Positions 44,879 through 53,701 of a stretch of DNA of 64,000 nt are shown here, piece by piece (within the stretch, counting starts at the first letter, position 1; each line of letters starts with the position of its first letter). The notes beneath the pieces were generated by a model. That model saw only the letters and a program-made list of their open reading frames with translations. It had not been told where the DNA came from and searched no databases. Origin of the DNA: Aureimonas endophytica (lineage in GTDB: Bacteria > Pseudomonadota > Alphaproteobacteria > Rhizobiales > Rhizobiaceae). The stretch covers positions 310,001-374,000 of the forward strand of contig NZ_BMIQ01000002.1 in the NCBI RefSeq assembly GCF_014642635.1. The letters are read 5' to 3'. The translations under genes and the position numbers were made by a program.

Positions 44879-45199
44879 TCAGGCCCCGGCTTCGGCCGCC
44901 GTTTCCGTCGCGGCCTCGCCGCCCTTCTTCTTCCGGCGCCGCTCGCGCTTCGCCGCCGGCTCGGGCGAGGGGCTCTCCTCCGGCTGGCCGCGCTCCTTCA
45001 GGGCGAAGTCGTGCAGGCGGTCGGCCTGTTCCGGATCCTTGGCGGCGCCGCTCGTCAGCGCGTAGAAGGCCGCCCGCACCACGTCCTTCTTCGAGATGCC
45101 CGGATGCCGCTCCTTCACCGCCGCGATCAGCGCCTTCGGCTTCATGCCGGGGGCGGCCAGGGCGCTCACCGTGATCGCGACTTCCTGCAGGCGGGACAT
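44879..45199 (-). CDS. Small protein with basic and Ala/Glu-rich tail, unknown function
   Basis: A 106-aa protein not recognised. The start at 45199 has GGAG six bases upstream; an in-frame ATG at 45217 is less well placed. Residues about 1-60 look like a compact helical domain (LQEVAITVSALAAPGMKPKA, then ERHPGISKKDVVRAAFYALT). The tail contains RERRRKKKGG followed by Ala/Glu/Thr residues, as in some nucleic-acid-binding small proteins. No signal peptide or membrane segment. It is divergent from ppk2. Base composition and codon use look native. Confidence 0.65.
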   Translation of the reverse strand: MSRLQEVAITVSALAAPGMKPKALIAAVKERHPGISKKDVVRAAFYALTSGAAKDPEQADRLHDFALKERGQPEESPSPEPAAKRERRRKKKGGEAATETAAEAGA

Positions 45200-45415
45200 T
45201 CCGAACTCCATATTCACTGAACCATCATGCCCTTAGGGCCTGATCCTGTCACAAACAAACGGGCCACGCCGTAAAACAGGACATGGCCGCTCTGCAAATT
45301 CGCCGGGGCGGGCCTCGGCCTCCTTCGCGGCGCCCGCTTGCCGCCACCGGGCCTTGTCACATTCTTGCAATCCAAACCGCGCATCCCCTTCGTCGGACCT
45401 TGAGGAGACCCGGCC

Positions 45416-46330
45416 ATGACGGACGAGACCCAACGCAGTTCCGCCTTCGAGTTCGACCGGCTGCGCGAGGAGATCGCCGATTCCTTCGACGAGGAGCTGG
45501 AGCTTTCGCTGGACGAGGAGACGCTCGACGAGCTCTCCTCCGCCGAGCCGGGCAGCGGCTTCGACCGCCGCCTCTATTTCCGCGAGCTCTTCCGGCTCCA
45601 GCGCGAGCTCGTCCGCCTCCAGGACTGGATCCAGGCCAAGGGCCTGAAGGTGGTCGTCCTGTTCGAGGGGCGCGATTCGGCCGGCAAGGGCGGTGCGATC
45701 AAGCGCATCACCCAGCGGCTCAATCCGCGCGTCTGCCGCGTCGTCGCCCTGCCGGCGCCGAGCCCGCGCGAGCGCAGCCAATGGTACTTCCAGCGCTATG
45801 TCGCGCATCTGCCCTCGGCCGGCGAAATGGTGCTGTTCGACCGCTCCTGGTACAACCGCGCCGGCGTCGAGCGGGTGATGGGCTTCTGCAGCGAGGACGA
45901 GGTGGAGGAGTTCTTCCGCTCCGTGCCGGATTTCGAGCGCATGCTGGTGCGCTCCGGCATCGTCCTTATCAAGTACTGGTTCTCGATCACCGATGCCGAG
46001 CAGCAGTTCCGCTTCTCCATGCGGATCAACGATCCGCTGAAGCGCTGGAAGCTCTCGCCGATGGATGTCGAGAGCCGGCGCCGCTGGGAGGACTATACCC
46101 GCGCCAAGGAGTCGATGCTGGAGCGCACCCATATTCCCGAGGCGCGCTGGTGGCTGATCGAGGCGAACGACAAGAAGCGGGCGCGGCTCAACTGCATCGC
46201 CCATCTCCTGTCGCAGATCCCCTATGCCGAGGTCGAGCAGGAGGCGGTCACCCTGCCGCCGCGCGTCCATCACGCCGACTATGTCCGCCATCCGGTGCCG
46301 CCGGAACTCTACGTTCCGGAGACCTACTGA
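45416..46330 (+). CDS. ppk2: Polyphosphate kinase 2
   Basis: A 304-aa PPK2-family enzyme that uses polyphosphate to phosphorylate nucleotides, normally regenerating GTP/ATP or consuming polyP. Walker A is FEGRDSAGKGG (about residues 83-93), the lid-side motif is VLFDRSWYNRAGVERVMGF, and the PPK2 block RWKLSPMDVESRRRWEDYT follows. It belongs to the short single-domain class. An acidic N-terminal extension (DSFDEELELSLDEETLDE) precedes the catalytic domain. It is divergent from the small basic protein and convergent with the chemoreceptor gene. A TTGTCAC stands 50-60 bases upstream but lacks a convincing partner repeat. Confidence 0.95.
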   Translation: MTDETQRSSAFEFDRLREEIADSFDEELELSLDEETLDELSSAEPGSGFDRRLYFRELFRLQRELVRLQDWIQAKGLKVVVLFEGRDSAGKGGAIKRITQRLNPRVCRVVALPAPSPRERSQWYFQRYVAHLPSAGEMVLFDRSWYNRAGVERVMGFCSEDEVEEFFRSVPDFERMLVRSGIVLIKYWFSITDAEQQFRFSMRINDPLKRWKLSPMDVESRRRWEDYTRAKESMLERTHIPEARWWLIEANDKKRARLNCIAHLLSQIPYAEVEQEAVTLPPRVHHADYVRHPVPPELYVPETY

Positions 46331-46335
46331 CCGGA

Positions 46336-46368
46336 CGGCGCGGTGCGCTTCCTTCGCGCGCCGCGCCG
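46336..46368. terminator. Hairpin between convergent ppk2 and chemoreceptor genes
   Basis: Arms CGGCGCGG (46336-46343) and CCGCGCCG (46361-46368), continued by five inner pairs including one G-U, close a seven-base loop TTCCTTC. It fills the 43-bp gap between the two stops, so it probably terminates both transcripts. Confidence 0.7.
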
Positions 46369-46373
46369 GGACT

Positions 46374-48101
46374 TCAGAAGGCGCCGGCGACTCGCGCCTG
46401 CAGGTCGCGGGCCGGAGAGCCCGCCATGCGTCGGTCGCCCGGGCGGGTGCCGTGGCCGGGACCGCCGAGCTGGAACTTCGCCAGAAGCGCGTTCAGCGTG
46501 CTGACCTCCTGGAACAGTTCGTTGCAGGCGGCCGAGGATTCCTCCACCATCGCCGCGTTCTGCTGCGTGCCCTTGTCCAGCGTGCCGACGGCGACATTGA
46601 TCTCGCCGAGGCCGGAGGCCTGCATGCGCGCCGCCTCGACGATCGCCTCGACATGGCTGTTGATCTCGGCGACCTTCTCGACGATGCCGCCGAGCGCCGA
46701 GCCGGCCTTGCCGACGAGTTCCACACCCTCTTCGACCTGCGCCGAGGAGGTCGAGATGAGATCCTTGATCTTTTTGGCGGCTTCCGCCGAGCGCTGGGCG
46801 AGCCCGCGCACTTCCTGCGCGACGACCGCGAAGCCCTTGCCCGCCTCGCCGGCGCGCGCCGCCTCGACGCCGGCATTCAGCGCCAGAAGGTTCGTCTGGA
46901 AGGCGATCTCGTCGATGACGCCGATGATATTGCCGATCTTGCCGGACGAGGCCTCGATCTTGCCCATCGCCGCGACGGCCTGGGTGACGATATTGCCCGA
47001 CTGCTGCGCCTCGGTCTTGGTGCGGGCGACGAGATCCCCGGCCTCCTCGGCCCGGCGGCTGGAGCGGCGCACGCCTTCCGTCATCTCGGCGAGCGCCGCC
47101 GAGGTCTCCTCCACCGCCGCCGCCTGCTGTTCGGTGCGGCCGGCGAGGTCGTCCGAGGCGGCGCGGATCTGATCCGTGCCCGTCTCGATCATCCGCGCGT
47201 TCTGCTCGACCGTGCGCATCGCGTTTTGCAACGTCTCGACCGAGGCGTTGAAGTTCATGCGGATCGGGTCGAGGGCCGGAATGAAGCGCTCCTCGATCCG
47301 GCTCGCCAGATCGCCATGGGCGAGCGCGTCCAGCGCCTGGCCGAGCCGCTGCACGGCATGGACGCGCGGCGTCACGTCGGAGGCGAACTTCACCACCCGG
47401 TCCACATTGCCGTCGAAATCGAAGATCGGGTTGTAGGAGGCCTGAATGAAGACCTCGCGCCCGCCCTTGCCGATGCGCTTGAACTCGTCCGCCACGAACT
47501 GGCCGCTCCGCAGCTTCGCCCAGAACGCCTCGTAATCCGCCGAATTGGCATAGGCGGTCTCGACGAACATCCGGTGGTGCCGGCCGGCGACCTCCTCGGC
47601 CGTATAGCCGAGGGCGCCGAGGAAATTGGCGTTCGCCGCGACGATCGTGCCGTCGATCTTGAACTCGATCACCGCCTGCGCCCGGTTCACCGCATCCATC
47701 AGCGCCGCGTTGCGGACCTGCGAGCGCTTGGTCTCGGTGATGTCGTTGCAGAACTTCACGACCTTGACGACGCGACCGCGTCCGTTGCGGATCGGGTTGT
47801 AGTTGCCGCGAATGAAGACCTCTTTGCCGTTCTTGCCGATGCGCTTGAACTCGCTGCATTCGAATTCGCCCCGGCGCAGCTTGTCCCAGAAGGCGGTATA
47901 GGCGGGCGAGCGAGCCTCCTCGGGATCGACGAAGATCCGGTGATGCTGGCCGACGATCTCCGCCGGCGCGTATTCCATAAGATCGCAGAAGTTCTTGTTG
48001 GCGGAAAGGATCTTGCCGTCCATGTCGAATTCGATGGTCGCCATCGAAAGATCGAGGGCGGCGAGAATCTGGCGGGAATCCGTCGATAGGAGATCGAACA
48101 T
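46374..48101 (-). CDS. Soluble PAS-PAS methyl-accepting chemotaxis protein
   Basis: A 575-aa chemoreceptor without membrane segments. Two PAS domains in tandem lie at about residues 10-125 and 130-250; each ends in a near-identical GxEVFIxxxYNPI segment, indicating duplication. A HAMP-like stretch (LGQALDALAHGDLASRIEER) precedes the signalling coiled coil. The hairpin tip reads EIAFQTNLLALNAGVEAARAG, the invariant MCP sequence. No CheR/CheB-binding pentapeptide ends the protein. The ATG at 48101 has AAGGA upstream. PAS domains may hold haem or flavin, so an energy or oxygen sensor is likely (inferred). It is divergent from the iron importer. Confidence 0.93.
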   Translation of the reverse strand: MFDLLSTDSRQILAALDLSMATIEFDMDGKILSANKNFCDLMEYAPAEIVGQHHRIFVDPEEARSPAYTAFWDKLRRGEFECSEFKRIGKNGKEVFIRGNYNPIRNGRGRVVKVVKFCNDITETKRSQVRNAALMDAVNRAQAVIEFKIDGTIVAANANFLGALGYTAEEVAGRHHRMFVETAYANSADYEAFWAKLRSGQFVADEFKRIGKGGREVFIQASYNPIFDFDGNVDRVVKFASDVTPRVHAVQRLGQALDALAHGDLASRIEERFIPALDPIRMNFNASVETLQNAMRTVEQNARMIETGTDQIRAASDDLAGRTEQQAAAVEETSAALAEMTEGVRRSSRRAEEAGDLVARTKTEAQQSGNIVTQAVAAMGKIEASSGKIGNIIGVIDEIAFQTNLLALNAGVEAARAGEAGKGFAVVAQEVRGLAQRSAEAAKKIKDLISTSSAQVEEGVELVGKAGSALGGIVEKVAEINSHVEAIVEAARMQASGLGEINVAVGTLDKGTQQNAAMVEESSAACNELFQEVSTLNALLAKFQLGGPGHGTRPGDRRMAGSPARDLQARVAGAF

Positions 48102-48266
48102 GGTCCTTGAATCGCCCTTCCTTAACCACGATGGCTCGAGGTAGGAGGAGATTACGCTCAGTGATTTAAACAATCCTCAATGCCGGAACGGACTTCGCGC
48201 CGATGTCAACATGAAATGCAGCCCGTGCGGGCAGGAGATGACTGCCATTTGATTGGCTGGATAACT

Positions 48267-48287
48267 TGACTAGTAAAATCATATTAT
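48267..48287 (+). promoter_or_regulatory. Candidate iron-responsive site upstream of fbpA
   Basis: TGA, nine bases, TCA (48267-48281) matches the rhizobial RirA iron-responsive-operator pattern and overlaps an AT-rich TATTAT (48282-48287) that may be the -10. The site lies 56-70 bases before the fbpA start. The pattern is short and can occur by chance, but location and gene function agree. Confidence 0.45.
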
Positions 48288-48336
48288 GGAAAGGGCAGCG
48301 GCGCCGCCTCGGCGCGATACCATGAGAGGTGACAGG

Positions 48337-49350
48337 ATGAAACTGCGCAAACTCGGCCTGACCGGCGCCCTGGCGCTGGCGACTTCGGTCGCGGCCCTCA
48401 TCGGAGGCCGGGCCTTCGCGGAGGAGGGGATCACCGTCTACAACGCGCAGCACGAGAGCCTGACCAAGGCCTGGGCCGAAGGCTTCACCAAGGAGACCGG
48501 CATTCCCGTGACGCTGCGCAAGGGCAGCGACACCGAACTCGGCAACCAGATCGTGCAGGAAGGCGCCAATTCGCCGGCCGATGTCTTCGTCACCGAGAAT
48601 TCCCCGGCGATGGCGCTGGTCGATCGCGCCGGCCTCTTCGCTCCCTTGAGCCAGGAGACGCTCAGCGAGGTGCCCGAGCAGTTCCGTCCCGTCGACGGCC
48701 ATTGGCTGGGTGTCGCGGCCCGCTCGACGGTCTTCGTCTACGACAAGCGCAAGCTGAAGGAAGCCGACCTGCCGAAGTCGATCCTGGATCTGGCCGGCGA
48801 CAGCTGGAAGGGGCGCTGGGCCGCCTCGCCCACCGGCGCGGACTTCCAGGCGATCGTCGCCGCCATGCTGGAGCTGAAGGGCGAGGCCGCGACGCTCGAC
48901 TGGCTGAAGGCGATGAAGGCCAATGCCAAGCCCTACAAGGGCAACAGCGTCGCCATGAAGGCGGTGAATGCCGGCGAGGCCGAGGGCGCCGTGATCTATC
49001 ACTACTATTATTTCGGCGATCAGGCGAAGACGGGCGAGAATTCGGCCAATGTCGCCCAGCATTACTTCCGCAACCAGGATCCGGGCGCCTTCGTCTCCGT
49101 CTCGGGCGCCGGCGTTCTCGCCTCCAGCAAGAAGAAGGCCGAGGCGGAGGCCTTCGTGAAATGGGTCGCCGGTCCCAAGGGGCAGGAGATCCTGAAGACC
49201 GGCACCTCCTTCGAATATGCGATCGGCAACGGCGCGGCGTCCCATCCCGCCCTCGTGCCGCTCGCCGAACTGCAGGCGCCGAAGGTCTCGCCGGACAAGC
49301 TCGACAACCGGAAGGTCGTGGAGCTGATGACGGCCGCCGGCCTTCTCTGA
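48337..49350 (+). CDS. fbpA: Ferric iron ABC transporter binding protein
   Basis: A 337-aa periplasmic ferric-binding protein of the FbpA/FutA/AfuA family. The ATG at 48337 has ACAGG upstream and a signal peptide ([20 protein letters not shown], cleavage after AFA). The mature N-terminus [20 protein letters not shown] has the conserved His. Iron-ligand Tyr residues are expected in the [12 protein letters not shown] block, and [19 protein letters not shown] is a family signature. It is first in a three-gene operon with permease and ATPase. Substrate Fe3+ is inferred from family similarity. Confidence 0.93.
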   Translation: MKLRKLGLTGALALATSVAALIGGRAFAEEGITVYNAQHESLTKAWAEGFTKETGIPVTLRKGSDTELGNQIVQEGANSPADVFVTENSPAMALVDRAGLFAPLSQETLSEVPEQFRPVDGHWLGVAARSTVFVYDKRKLKEADLPKSILDLAGDSWKGRWAASPTGADFQAIVAAMLELKGEAATLDWLKAMKANAKPYKGNSVAMKAVNAGEAEGAVIYHYYYFGDQAKTGENSANVAQHYFRNQDPGAFVSVSGAGVLASSKKKAEAEAFVKWVAGPKGQEILKTGTSFEYAIGNGAASHPALVPLAELQAPKVSPDKLDNRKVVELMTAAGLL

Positions 49351-49393
49351 CGATGGCGATTGCGGTTCGCCGCCGGGGCCGCTAGGCGGGGCG

Positions 49394-50995
49394 ATGAGCG
49401 TTTCGACGACATCGCCAGGCCGGACGGCGGCCGCTCCCGCGCGCGCCGGCTTCCGGGCAGGCGGGCGCCGCCGCCTGCCGGCCTTCCGCCTCGGCCTCTA
49501 CGCGGCGGCGGGGCTGGTGTCGCTCTTCGCGCTCCTGCCGCTCGGCTTCGTTCTCGTCGCCGGCGCGGCGACCGGCTGGACCGTGGCGGTGAACCTCCTG
49601 GTGCGGCCGCGCGTCGGCGAGCTTCTGATCAATACCCTGCTTCTCGTCGGCGGCGCGCTGCCGCCGACGATCGCCGTCGCCGTCGCGCTCGCCTGGCTGA
49701 CGGAGCGGACCGATCTCAAGGGCGCCCGTCTCTGGTCCTTCGCGGCGGCGGCGCCGCTGGCGGTGCCGGCCTTCGTGCAGAGCTATGCCTGGATCTCGGT
49801 CATGCCGCGCATGGACGGCCTGACGGCGGCAATCTTCCTGTCGGTGATCGCCTATTTCCCGTTTCTCTATCTGCCCGTCGCCGCGCAGCTGCGGCGCCTC
49901 GATCCGGCGCTGGAGGAGGCGGCGGCCGCGCTCGGCCTGTCGCCGGCGCGCGTCTTCCTGCGGGTCGTCCTGCCGCAGCTCCGCCTCGCGATCTGCGGCG
50001 GGGCGCTGCTCGTCGCGCTGCATCTCCTCGCCGAATACGGCCTCTATGTCATGATCCGGTTCGACACCTTCACGACCGCGATCTTCGACCAGTTCCAGTC
50101 CTCCTTCGACGGGCCTTCGGCGACCATGCTGGCGGGCGTCCTGATCCTGCTCTGCTCGCTTCTCGTTCTCGGCGAAGCCCGGCTGCGCGGCACGCGGCGC
50201 TATGCGCGGATCGGCTCCGGCGCCCCGCGCGCGCCGCGCCGGGCTGGGCTCGGCCTCGCCCAGCCCCTCTGCCTCGCCTTTCACGCCCTCGTCGCCGCCC
50301 TGTCGCTCGGCGTTCCCGCCTATACGCTCGGCCGCTGGCTCTGGCTCGGCGGGGCGGGAGCCTGGACGGATGGCGGCGTCGCCGGGGCCTTCGCCACGAC
50401 CTGCCTCCTGGCGCTTGCCGGCGGCCTTCTCGCGGTGGCGGCGGTGTTTCCGCTCGCCTGGCTCTCGATCCGCGCGCCCGGCCGTCTGGTGCGGCTCTTC
50501 GAGCTGGCGCATCTCTATGTCGGCTCGCTGCCGGGCGTCGTGATCGCCCTCGCGCTCGTCGCGATCACCGTGCGGGTCGCCCTGCCGCTCTACCAGACGA
50601 TGGCGACGCTCGTCCTCGCCTATGTCCTTGTCTTCCTGCCGCGCGCCCTCGTCGCGCTGCGGCCGAGCCTCGCCCAGGCGCCGGCGCAGCTCGAAGAGGC
50701 GGCGCAGGCGCTCGGCCGCACGCCGGGCGAGGCCCTGCGGCAGGTGACGCTGCGGCTCGCCGCGCCGGGCGCCGCGGCCGGCGCCGTCCTCGTCGGCCTC
50801 GGCATCGCGACCGAACTCACCGCGACCTTGATGCTCGCGCCGAACGGCACGGAAACCCTCGCGACGCGCTTCTGGACGCTGACCAGCGAGATCGACTACG
50901 TGGCCGCCGCGCCCTATGCGGTTCTGATGGTGATCGCCTCCTTGCCTCTGACCCTGCTTCTGATCGCCCGCGCCGGCATGGGCTCCGGCCGATGA
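49394..50995 (+). CDS. fbpB: Ferric iron ABC transporter permease
   Basis: A 533-aa two-domain permease with about twelve membrane segments, the FbpB/HitB layout. Two EAA loops are visible: [20 protein letters not shown] in the first half and [20 protein letters not shown] in the second. It begins 43 bp after the binding-protein stop and overlaps the ATPase gene by ATGA. Composition is extremely GC-rich but coding is intact throughout. Confidence 0.93.
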   Translation: MSVSTTSPGRTAAAPARAGFRAGGRRRLPAFRLGLYAAAGLVSLFALLPLGFVLVAGAATGWTVAVNLLVRPRVGELLINTLLLVGGALPPTIAVAVALAWLTERTDLKGARLWSFAAAAPLAVPAFVQSYAWISVMPRMDGLTAAIFLSVIAYFPFLYLPVAAQLRRLDPALEEAAAALGLSPARVFLRVVLPQLRLAICGGALLVALHLLAEYGLYVMIRFDTFTTAIFDQFQSSFDGPSATMLAGVLILLCSLLVLGEARLRGTRRYARIGSGAPRAPRRAGLGLAQPLCLAFHALVAALSLGVPAYTLGRWLWLGGAGAWTDGGVAGAFATTCLLALAGGLLAVAAVFPLAWLSIRAPGRLVRLFELAHLYVGSLPGVVIALALVAITVRVALPLYQTMATLVLAYVLVFLPRALVALRPSLAQAPAQLEEAAQALGRTPGEALRQVTLRLAAPGAAAGAVLVGLGIATELTATLMLAPNGTETLATRFWTLTSEIDYVAAAPYAVLMVIASLPLTLLLIARAGMGSGR

Positions 50996-52050
50996 GCTTC
51001 CTCGAACTCGACTCCGTCACCAAGCGCTTCGGCGCGGTGACCGCGCTCGACGGCGTCGATCTGCGCGTCGAGCCGGGCAGCCGCACGGCGGTGGTCGGCC
51101 CGTCCGGCTCGGGCAAGAGCACGCTGATGCGGATCGTCGCCGGCTTCGAGGCGCCCGACGAAGGCCGGGTCCGGCTCGGCGGAGCGCTGCTCTGCGACGG
51201 CCCGGCCATCGTGCCGCCGCATCGCCGGCCGATCGGCCTCGTCTCGCAGGACGGCGCGTTGTTTCCCCATCTCGACGTCGCCGAGAATATCGGCTTCGGC
51301 CTGGATCGCCGCGCGCCGGACCGCCGGACGCGCGTTCTCGCCCTTCTCGACATGGTGGAGCTCGACCGGAGCATGCTGCACCGGCGGCCGCACGAGCTGT
51401 CCGGCGGCCAGCAGCAGCGCGTCGCGCTCGCCCGCGCCCTGGCGCGGCGGCCGAAGCTGATGCTGCTCGACGAGCCCTTCTCGGCGCTCGACACGGGGTT
51501 GCGCGAGGCGCTGCGCCGCACCGTCGCCGAGCTTCTGGCGAGCGAGGGCATCGCCGCCATCCTCGTCACCCACGATCAGGCCGAGGCGCTCGGCTTCGCC
51601 GACCAAGTGGCGGTGATGCGCGACGGGCGGCTCGTCCAGACGGGCGCGCCGCGCCAGCTCTATCTCCAGCCGCGCGACCCGGCGACGGCGGCCTTTCTTG
51701 GCGACGCGGTTCTTCTGCCGGGGCGCCTCGACGGCGGCTTCGCCCTGTGCGCCCTAGGCCGGATCGCGGCGGAGGGCGAGGGCGCGCCGGGGGCCGTCCG
51801 CCTGATGCTGCGGCCCGAGCAGCTGCGCGTCGCCCCCGCCGCCGAGGCGGGGCCGGACGCCGTGCGGGCGCGCGTCGTGGCGATCGAGTTCGGCGGGCCG
51901 GCGAGCGAGATCCGCGTCGCGCTTCTGGAGCCCGGCGCGGCCGGGCCCGTGCCGGACATCCGCCTCAAGGTGCCGAGCGCCGCCGCCCCGGCGATCGGCG
52001 ATGTCCTGGCCCTTCGGGTCGAGGGCGCCGCGCGGATCTATCCGGCCTGA
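50992..52050 (+). CDS. fbpC: Ferric iron ABC transporter ATP-binding protein
   Basis: A 352-aa ATPase. Walker A is GPSGSGKST, the signature [19 protein letters not shown] and Walker [18 protein letters not shown], followed by [16 protein letters not shown]-terminal TOBE-like regulatory domain is present ([24 protein letters not shown]). The start overlaps the permease stop (ATGA). It converges with the GGDEF-EAL gene with only five bases between the stops. Confidence 0.93.
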   Translation: MSFLELDSVTKRFGAVTALDGVDLRVEPGSRTAVVGPSGSGKSTLMRIVAGFEAPDEGRVRLGGALLCDGPAIVPPHRRPIGLVSQDGALFPHLDVAENIGFGLDRRAPDRRTRVLALLDMVELDRSMLHRRPHELSGGQQQRVALARALARRPKLMLLDEPFSALDTGLREALRRTVAELLASEGIAAILVTHDQAEALGFADQVAVMRDGRLVQTGAPRQLYLQPRDPATAAFLGDAVLLPGRLDGGFALCALGRIAAEGEGAPGAVRLMLRPEQLRVAPAAEAGPDAVRARVVAIEFGGPASEIRVALLEPGAAGPVPDIRLKVPSAAAPAIGDVLALRVEGAARIYPA

Positions 52051-52062
52051 TCCCGTCAGGCC
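52044..52062. terminator. Hairpin formed from two convergent stop regions
   Basis: GGCCTGA and TCAGGCC pair perfectly around TCCCG. The left arm contains the fbpC TGA and the right arm the stop of the GGDEF-EAL gene, so the hairpin is built from the ends of both genes. Short for a terminator, but it is the only candidate in the five-base gap. Confidence 0.5.
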
Positions 52063-53570
52063 CGCAGCCGCGCGCGGGTCTCCTGCGCCGGTACGGCGGG
52101 CCCTTCGCGCAGCGGCGCCGGCCGGCCGAAGCGATAGCCCTGGAAGGTCATGCAGCCCGCCGCCTTGGCGAGGGTGAAATGCGCCTCCGTCTCGATGCCC
52201 TCGGCGACGATTTCCAGATCGCATTCCCGCCCGATCGCGGCGACCGCCGAGACGATGATGCCCGCCACGGGGTCGCTCTCCAGCGCCTGGATATAGCTGC
52301 GGTCGATCTTGATGCCGTCGACGGGGAGGGAGCGCAGCGTGGCGAAGCCGCAATTGCCGCTGCCGAAATCGTCCAGCATCACACGGGCGCCGAGATCGCG
52401 CAGCGCCTGGAGGCGCTGGAGCACCGCCGGCGTCGCGGCCAGCGCGACGCCCTCGGTGATCTCGAAGGCGAAGCGCTCCGCCGGGCAGCCGGTCTCGGCG
52501 AATACCGAGGTGACCGTGGCCACGAGCGCGTCGCGCCGCAGCTGCGCGCCCGAGATATTGACGTTGACGATGCCGGCCGGCAGCGCGGCCGCGTCGCGGG
52601 CGGCGCGCCGCAGCACCCATTCGCCCAGCATGTCGATGAGGGTCGACTGTTCGGCGATCGGCACGAAGTCGTTGGGCGGGATCATGCCCCGCAGCGGATG
52701 ACGCCAGCGCACCAGCGCCTCGACGCCGAGCGTCCGGCCGGCGCCGTCGACCAGCGGCTGGTAGTGCAGCTCCAGCTCGTCGAGCAGGATCGCCGCCCGC
52801 AACTCGCGCTCGATGAAGCGCTGATGCCGCTGCTCGCGCATCATCGCGCCTTCGAAGGCGGTGGCGCAGCCGCGCCCGCGCCGCTTGCTCTCGTAGAGCG
52901 CCAGATCGGCGCTGACGATCAGCTCGTCCACGAAACAGGCATGGTCGGGCACGGCCGCGAGGCCGATGGAGCAGCCGAGGCTCATCGGCCGCCCGGCGAT
53001 CGTCGCCGGCCGGCGCAGCCCGGCGAGGAAGTCGGCGGCATGGCGCAGGCCGGTCTCCAGATCGCCGTCCGGCATCAGGATCGCGAATTCGTCGCCGCCG
53101 AGCCGTCCGATATGGGCTTCGGGAAAGCTCTCGCGGGCGACCGCCACGATATGGCGCAGCACCTCGTCGCCCGCCGCATGGCCGAAGCCGTCGTTGAAGC
53201 TCTTGAAATGGTCGACATCGACCAGGAGCAGCACCGCCTTGTCGGTGGCGCGCGGATAGACGATGCCCTGCAGCCGCTCGATGAAGGCGTTGCGCGAAAG
53301 GGCGCCGGTGAGGGTGTCGCAGCCGATCAGCCGCAGGCGCTCGCGCTCGATGATCTCGCCGGTCCTCACCTTCTCGGCCAGGACAAGACGGGCGCGAACC
53401 AAGACGATCAGGCCGATCAGCGCAAGTATACATACGACATAGACGTATTGTGGTTCGATGATTCCAGTAGAATTCAGGGATGCGATCGCGCTCAGGCAGA
53501 TCGCAAGGAAGACTGCCCCTGCGGCATAGAACGAAATCTTGCTATCGTGAGCTGCGGGACGGGGCGGCAT
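52056..53570 (-). CDS. GGDEF-EAL cyclic-di-GMP protein
   Basis: A 504-aa inner-membrane protein with two N-terminal helices (FYAAGAVFLAICLSAIASL and YVYVVCILALIGLIVLV), then GGDEF and EAL domains. The cyclase site is intact (RLGGDEFAIL near residue 157); no RxxD inhibitory site is found at the usual position before it. The phosphodiesterase residues are also present: GVEALVRW, NVNISGAQL, FEITEG, LDDFGSGN, KIDRSY and AEGIETE. It could therefore both make and degrade c-di-GMP; which activity dominates cannot be told. The periplasmic part is only a few residues, so an external signal is unlikely. Confidence 0.93.
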   Translation of the reverse strand: MPPRPAAHDSKISFYAAGAVFLAICLSAIASLNSTGIIEPQYVYVVCILALIGLIVLVRARLVLAEKVRTGEIIERERLRLIGCDTLTGALSRNAFIERLQGIVYPRATDKAVLLLVDVDHFKSFNDGFGHAAGDEVLRHIVAVARESFPEAHIGRLGGDEFAILMPDGDLETGLRHAADFLAGLRRPATIAGRPMSLGCSIGLAAVPDHACFVDELIVSADLALYESKRRGRGCATAFEGAMMREQRHQRFIERELRAAILLDELELHYQPLVDGAGRTLGVEALVRWRHPLRGMIPPNDFVPIAEQSTLIDMLGEWVLRRAARDAAALPAGIVNVNISGAQLRRDALVATVTSVFAETGCPAERFAFEITEGVALAATPAVLQRLQALRDLGARVMLDDFGSGNCGFATLRSLPVDGIKIDRSYIQALESDPVAGIIVSAVAAIGRECDLEIVAEGIETEAHFTLAKAAGCMTFQGYRFGRPAPLREGPAVPAQETRARLRA

Positions 53571-53701
53571 ATGCTATGACCTGTTGGGCGCGCGCATCAT
53601 CCCCTCCAGGCCTTAATATTCGCTAAGAGAAATGTGAATTTAATCTGACAAGCTATTGCCGTCACCTATGGCGGGTCTTGGGGAAGCGCCGGCGCTTGAT
53701 G

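Noticed and set aside
45246-45252. CTGTCAC upstream of ppk2, as a PhoB box
   Set aside because: No second half-site exists 11 bp to either side; the nearby TTGTCAC before position 45370 is followed only by a poor match.
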